A stretch of 9,830 nucleotides of DNA from DATHVI01 sp035461385 (lineage in GTDB: Bacteria; Actinomycetota; Thermoleophilia; Solirubrobacterales; 70-9), in the NCBI GenBank assembly GCA_035461385.1, contig DATHVI010000064.1, forward strand, positions 1 through 9,830, read 5' to 3'. The notes below the pieces were generated by a model. That model did not search any database. It was given only the letters and a program-made list of their open reading frames with translations, and was not told the origin of the DNA. The position numbers were made by a program, and so were the translations under genes. Positions 6,471-9,830 of this stretch are shown here, one piece after another (position 1 is the first letter of the stretch; each line of letters begins with the position of its first letter).

Positions 6471-7832
6471 GTGACCGAGACGACGAAGTACCTGCTGTCG
6501 GAGGCGGAGATCCCGACCCATTGGGTCAACCTGATGGCCGACCTCGGCCCGCCGCCGAATCCGCCGCTTCACCCGGCGACGAAGGAGCCGCTCGGGCCCG
6601 AGGACCTCGCCCCGATCTTCCCAATGGCCCTGATCGAGCAGGAGGTCTCGGCCGAGCCCGAGATCGAGATTCCCGACGAGGTCCGCGACGTCTACGCGCT
6701 CTGGCGGCCGACGCCGCTCTACCGGGCGCGGCGGCTCGAGCGCGCGCTCGACACCCCGGCCCACATCTATTACAAGTACGAGGGGGTCTCGCCCGCGGGC
6801 TCGCTCAAGCCGAACACCGCCGTCGCCCAGGCCTACTACAACAAGCAGGCGGGGGTGCGCAAGCTCGCGACCGAGACCGGCGCCGGGCAGTGGGGGTCGG
6901 CGCTCGCGCTCGCCTGCAAGCTGTTCGACCTCGAGTGCGAGGTGTTCATGGTCGGCGTCTCCTACGACCAGAAGCCCTACCGGCGGGCGATGATCGAAAC
7001 CTGGGGCGGGACCGTCCACCGCAGCCCCTCCGAGCTGACCGAGGCCGGGCGCTCGCAGGCCGAGCACCCCTCCGGCAGCCTCGGGATCGCGATCTCGGAG
7101 GCGGTCGAGACGGCGGCGAAGAGCGACGAGACCAACTACTCGCTCGGCTCGGTTCTCAACCACGTCTGCCTCCACCAGACGGTGATCGGCCAGGAGTCGA
7201 TCGCCCAGCACGGGCTCGCCGGCGAGTACCCCGACGTCGTCGTCGGCTGCGTCGGCGGCGGCTCGAACTTCGCCGGGCTCACCTATCCGTTCCTGCGCGC
7301 GAACATCCGCGACGGCCGCGAGACCCGCTTCGTCGCCGCCGAGCCCGCCGCCTGCCCGACGCTGACCCGGGGCGCGTTCCGCTACGACTACGGCGACACC
7401 GTCGGGCTGACCCCGCTGATGCCGATGTACACGCTCGGACACGACTTCGTCCCGCCGCCGGTCCACGCCGGCGGGCTGCGCTACCACGGCGACGCGCCGA
7501 GCCTCTGCGCGCTGGTCAAGCAGGGGATGATCGAGCCGAGGGCGATCCACCAGACGGCGGCGTTCGACGCCGCCGTCACCTTCGCCCGCACCGAGGGGAT
7601 CATCCCCGGGCCCGAGCCCGCGCACGCGCTGCGGGCGGCGTTCGACGAGGCCGAGGCCGCGAAGCAGGCCGGCGAGGAGCGGGTGATCCTGATCGGGCTC
7701 TCCGGCCACGGCCACTTCGACATGTCCGCCTACGACGCCTACCACGCCGGCGAGCTCACCGACCTCGAGTTCTCGGAGGCCGACATGGATGCCGCGCTCG
7801 AGCGACTCCCCGAGGCTCCGGTCCCGAGCTGA
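6471..7832 (+). CDS. trpB2: TrpB2-type tryptophan synthase beta-like PLP-dependent enzyme
   Basis: The 453-residue product belongs to the TrpB2 branch of tryptophan synthase beta chains, recognised by its extended N-terminus (IPTHWVNLMADLG) and by SPAGSLKPNTAV and VSYDQKPYRRAM. RPTPLYRARRLE (79-90) opens the catalytic part. Lys113 should hold PLP, ETGAGQWG (135-142) carries the catalytic Glu135, GGGSN (262-266) binds the PLP phosphate, and LSGHGHFD lies near the C-terminus. TrpB2 enzymes condense indole with serine to give tryptophan, usually as indole salvage without a TrpA partner; no trpA is present here. The residue before the lysine is Leu112, where most TrpB proteins, TrpB2 included, have His. 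The GTG start is set by the AGGAG-rich RBS 8 nt upstream. It is monocistronic as far as seen, divergent from ytoQ. A related serine or threonine beta-elimination activity is the main alternative. Confidence 0.93.
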   Translation: MTETTKYLLSEAEIPTHWVNLMADLGPPPNPPLHPATKEPLGPEDLAPIFPMALIEQEVSAEPEIEIPDEVRDVYALWRPTPLYRARRLERALDTPAHIYYKYEGVSPAGSLKPNTAVAQAYYNKQAGVRKLATETGAGQWGSALALACKLFDLECEVFMVGVSYDQKPYRRAMIETWGGTVHRSPSELTEAGRSQAEHPSGSLGIAISEAVETAAKSDETNYSLGSVLNHVCLHQTVIGQESIAQHGLAGEYPDVVVGCVGGGSNFAGLTYPFLRANIRDGRETRFVAAEPAACPTLTRGAFRYDYGDTVGLTPLMPMYTLGHDFVPPPVHAGGLRYHGDAPSLCALVKQGMIEPRAIHQTAAFDAAVTFARTEGIIPGPEPAHALRAAFDEAEAAKQAGEERVILIGLSGHGHFDMSAYDAYHAGELTDLEFSEADMDAALERLPEAPVPS

Positions 7833-7922
7833 GCGCGCGCCACGATCCGGCCTTGCGGACACTCGATCGCCGCGGATACCCCGAGCTTGAATTGCGGTAT
7901 TTCGGGTAGGCGGCTGCTCAGC

Positions 7923-7942
7923 CCGTGTGTATAGTCACACGG
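7923..7942. promoter_or_regulatory. Operator-like palindrome upstream of the secreted EEP gene
   Basis: CCGTGTG (7923-7929) and CACACGG (7936-7942) are perfect 7-bp inverted arms around TATAGT, which itself resembles a -10 hexamer. No convincing -35 is visible 16-18 bp upstream. It lies 58 bp before the GTG start at 8000. A dimeric regulator binding here would block a promoter using that -10; a leader hairpin is the alternative. Confidence 0.45.
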
Positions 7943-7981
7943 CGAGAGAGGCGCGAAAGGACCGGCGGGTACCCGAGGAAG

Positions 7982-7999
7982 ACTGGAAGGGAGTCCAGT
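7982..7999 (+). promoter_or_regulatory. Ribosome binding site held in a small hairpin loop
   Basis: ACTGG (7982-7986) and CCAGT (7995-7999) are exact inverted arms around AAGGGAGT, which contains the Shine-Dalgarno sequence. The GTG start follows immediately at 8000, with AAGGGAG ending 6 nt before it. The RBS supports 8000 rather than the upstream GTG at 7925 (inside the palindrome) or the ATG at 8021. Whether the 5-bp stem forms and affects translation is unknown. Confidence 0.45.
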
Positions 8000-9190
8000 G
8001 TGAGAGCTGTTGATTCGACCATGGCAGGGCTGCGTCCGCATTCGCGAACGCCGTTGACGGTCGCGATCCTCGCGGTGCTCGCGCTCGCCGGGATGCTTGC
8101 CGCGCCGGTCGCTGCCGACGCGGCGAAGAAGCGCGCCGGCAAGGGCACCAAGGTCAAGGTGATGACCCGGAACCTGTTCCTCGGCGCCGACCTCGGCCCC
8201 GCGATCTCGGCCCCGAACACGGCTGCCTTCGCGGCGGCGAACGGAGGCATCCTGCGCGACGTCGACGAGACCGACTTCCCGCGCCGGGCTCGGCTGCTCG
8301 CGAACGAGATCCGAAACAAGAAGCCCGACCTCGTCGGCCTCCAGGAGGTCGCCCTGTGGCGGACCGCCGAGCCGAGCGCCGTCCCCGTGCTCACCGGCGT
8401 CCCGACCGCGACCGACGTCAAGTACGACTTCCTCGCGCTCTTGCTCGCCGAGATCAACCGCGACCAGGGAAAGAAGGCGATCCGCTACCGCCCGGTCGTC
8501 GCCCAGCCCGAGTTCGACTTCGAGGCCCCGGCGGACTACAACGAGGAGGTCGACGACGGAATCGAGTTCCCCGGCTTCGAGGACGCCGAGATCAACGGAC
8601 GGCTGACGATGCGCGACGTGATCCTGCGCCGGATGAAGGCCGGCGTCAAGGTCCGAAACCCGCGCGGCGGCAACTTCCAGAACCCGCTCGAGCTCACCGT
8701 CTCCGGGCTCCCCGTCACCGTCACCCGCGGCTGGACGAGCACCGTCGCCCGGGTGCGGGGCTCGAAGCGGTTCAAGTTCGTCAACACGCACCTCGAGGCG
8801 TTCGACGACGAGAGCGTCCAACCGAGCATCCGCCGGCTGCAGGCGCTCGAGGTCGTCAACGGCCCCGCGAAGGCGAAGATGCCGGTCGTCCTGCTCGGCG
8901 ACTTCAACTCCGACACCGTCACCGAGGTCCAGGAGGGCGACGCGCAGGCGTTCCGGGCGATCCTCAACGCCGGCTTCAAGCACCGCGCGACCCGGAACCC
9001 GAGAAGCTGCTGCGTCAACGACCTCTTCTCGGCTCCGCCGACGCAGTTCGACCACGTCGTCGACCACGTCGTCGCGAAGCCCGGCAAGCGGGTCAAGCGG
9101 CTCGCATCGTCGGTCGTCGGCCTGAGCCAGATCGGCGGCATCTACCCGTCCGACCACGCCGGCGTCTTCAGCCGGCTGCGGATCCGCTGA
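8000..9190 (+). CDS. Secreted endonuclease/exonuclease/phosphatase-fold protein
   Basis: From the GTG at 8000 the product has 396 residues. Residues 1-42 look like a Sec signal peptide: Arg-containing n-region, hydrophobic VAILAVLALAGMLAAPVAA (21-39), and likely cleavage near ADA/AKK. The mature part has the EEP (DNase I-like) motifs: VMTRNLFLGAD with Asn58, GLQEVALW with metal-binding Glu116, VNTHLEAFDD with His264, LLGDFNSD with Asp301 and Asn303, and PSDHAGVF with Asp385-His386. All expected catalytic residues are present, so it should be an active Mg-dependent phosphoesterase. The substrate (DNA, RNA, sphingomyelin, inositol phosphate) is not decided by these motifs. Between the Glu and His motifs lies a long acidic insert (roughly 150-250). 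Cys337-Cys338 follows the GDFNSD block and could form a disulfide after export. The RBS at 7987-7993 fixes the start. Another secreted-protein gene follows 76 bp downstream. Confidence 0.88.
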   Translation: MRAVDSTMAGLRPHSRTPLTVAILAVLALAGMLAAPVAADAAKKRAGKGTKVKVMTRNLFLGADLGPAISAPNTAAFAAANGGILRDVDETDFPRRARLLANEIRNKKPDLVGLQEVALWRTAEPSAVPVLTGVPTATDVKYDFLALLLAEINRDQGKKAIRYRPVVAQPEFDFEAPADYNEEVDDGIEFPGFEDAEINGRLTMRDVILRRMKAGVKVRNPRGGNFQNPLELTVSGLPVTVTRGWTSTVARVRGSKRFKFVNTHLEAFDDESVQPSIRRLQALEVVNGPAKAKMPVVLLGDFNSDTVTEVQEGDAQAFRAILNAGFKHRATRNPRSCCVNDLFSAPPTQFDHVVDHVVAKPGKRVKRLASSVVGLSQIGGIYPSDHAGVFSRLRIR

Positions 9191-9201
9191 GATGGCGGAT
9201 C
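9181..9201 (+). terminator. Hairpin enclosing the EEP gene stop codon
   Basis: GATCCGC (9181-9187) and GCGGATC (9195-9201) form a perfect 7-bp stem; the 7-nt loop TGAGATG contains the TGA stop (9188-9190). No T-run follows, so it may be a weak terminator, an mRNA-end stabiliser or a partial attenuator before the next gene. Confidence 0.4.
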
Positions 9202-9266
9202 GAAACCCGATTTCACAAGCTAACGATCCAACCACGTTGTCCAACTGGAGGAGGAACCTCAACCCG

Positions 9267-9830
9267 ATGACCCCAGAAACCCACAAGCCGCTCTGGAAGC
9301 GGGTCCGGAGGGTCGTCGCGCTCGGCGCGGCGACGGTTGCCGCGCTAGCGGTCTCCGGGGTCGCCGCCGGCGCGGCGCAAGCGCAATCGCTCGAGCTCGA
9401 GTTCGACGAGGTGGTCGCCAACTTCGGCGATCTCGAGGGCGCCGACCTGATCGAACCGAGCGACGACCCGGTGACGATGAGCGGCGACATCAACCTCGCG
9501 ACCGGCGACTTCGTCGTTCCGCTCGACGGGTTCAACTTCCCCGAGAAGACGTTCACCGACGTGCCGCTCATGACACTCGACACGACTGTCTCGTGGTCGC
9601 TGAACGGCCCCATCACCGGTAACTACGACACGGCCACCGGTGACCTCACGGCAGACATGGTCGCCGACGTCTCGATCATCGTGTCGAGTGGCGGAACCCC
9701 CGTCGCCAACTGCGTGATGTCGGACGTCGATCTGTCGCTCGAGACGAGCGGCACGCTGCCGGGCACCCCCGACCGCGATGCGGCGCCGTTCGCGCCCCCG
9801 ACCCGCGAGGGCGCGGTCGTCGACCTGTGG
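9267..9830 (+). CDS. Secreted protein of unknown function (3' end beyond the window)
   Basis: The frame from the ATG at 9267 stays open for 188 codons to the window edge. GGAGGAGG (9247-9254) precedes it with a rather long 12-nt gap; no better in-frame start was seen. Residues 1-39 are a clear signal peptide: WKRVRRVV n-region, a hydrophobic Ala/Val/Leu core (about 16-37) and an AQA cleavage site before Gln40-Ser41. The mature part is acidic and looks beta-rich, with alternating motifs such as GDINLATGDFVVPLDGFNFP and ITGNYDTATGDLTADM. The paired 'TGD' turns suggest repeated beta hairpins. One Cys is visible in VANCVMSD. I do not recognise the family; a cell-surface or extracellular beta-sandwich protein is the best guess. 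It may be co-transcribed with the upstream exported EEP protein unless the hairpin at 9181-9201 terminates transcription. Confidence 0.85.
   Translation, partial: MTPETHKPLWKRVRRVVALGAATVAALAVSGVAAGAAQAQSLELEFDEVVANFGDLEGADLIEPSDDPVTMSGDINLATGDFVVPLDGFNFPEKTFTDVPLMTLDTTVSWSLNGPITGNYDTATGDLTADMVADVSIIVSSGGTPVANCVMSDVDLSLETSGTLPGTPDRDAAPFAPPTREGAVVDLW

Noticed and set aside
5787..7862. A 691-codon minus-strand frame running antisense to trpB2 and through ytoQ and the intergenic region
   Set aside because: It is a GC-bias shadow: low-complexity Arg/Gly/Val/Asp-rich sequence with no RBS or motif, while the opposite strand encodes full TrpB2 motifs.
7925..7999. A 25-codon N-terminal extension of the EEP protein from an upstream GTG
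   Set aside because: That GTG lies inside the palindrome and has no RBS, the extension is Arg-rich without export features, and the GTG at 8000 has a proper RBS directly before a signal peptide.
7739..9616. A 625-codon minus-strand frame antisense to the EEP gene and the last gene
   Set aside because: It spans several real genes and gaps, has repetitive Val/Asp/Arg composition, and conflicts with clear plus-strand catalytic motifs, signal peptides and RBSs.

Overview
The window is very GC-rich, with strong G/C bias at third codon positions, frequent GTG starts and clear AGGAG-type ribosome binding sites. It looks like ordinary chromosome from a high-GC actinobacterium. The gene mix (SARP/AAA regulator, Rv1284-type beta-carbonic anhydrase, stand-alone TrpB2, secreted endonuclease/exonuclease/phosphatase-fold protein) would fit a Thermoleophilia/Solirubrobacterales-like lineage, but that placement is inference. 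No insertion sequence, phage gene, CRISPR array or plasmid function was seen.

Layout. (1) 1-3564, minus strand: one very large AfsR/SARP-type regulator (winged helix, BTAD, AAA ATPase, TPR-like helices). It is open over 1188 codons and runs off the left edge. (2) 3565-3846: divergent intergenic region with a relatively AT-rich patch, a perfect 7-bp inverted repeat and a strong RBS. (3) 3847-4341, plus: a small beta-carbonic anhydrase. (4) 4342-4617: convergent gap with a terminator-like hairpin, a perfect 12-bp tandem duplication and a weak hairpin over the next gene's stop. (5) 4618-5523, minus: an arginase/agmatinase-family ureohydrolase with an atypical metal site. (6) 5718-5808, minus: tRNA-Ser(CGA), followed by a GC hairpin. 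(7) 5855-6331, minus: a YtoQ-family protein. (8) 6471-7832, plus, divergent from ytoQ: a TrpB2-type PLP enzyme. (9) 8000-9190, plus: a secreted endonuclease/exonuclease/phosphatase-fold protein preceded by an operator-like palindrome. (10) 9267-9830, plus: the N-terminal part of another secreted protein, cut by the right edge.

The genes do not form one recognisable pathway. The regulator and carbonic anhydrase share a divergent promoter region, so regulation of one by the other is possible but unproven. The two right-hand genes both encode exported proteins, lie 76 bp apart on the same strand and may be co-transcribed. I found no convincing new multi-gene system. The points most worth a second look are two active-site substitutions (His to Trp in the ureohydrolase metal site; His to Leu beside the PLP lysine of TrpB2) and several hairpins or palindromes at gene boundaries.
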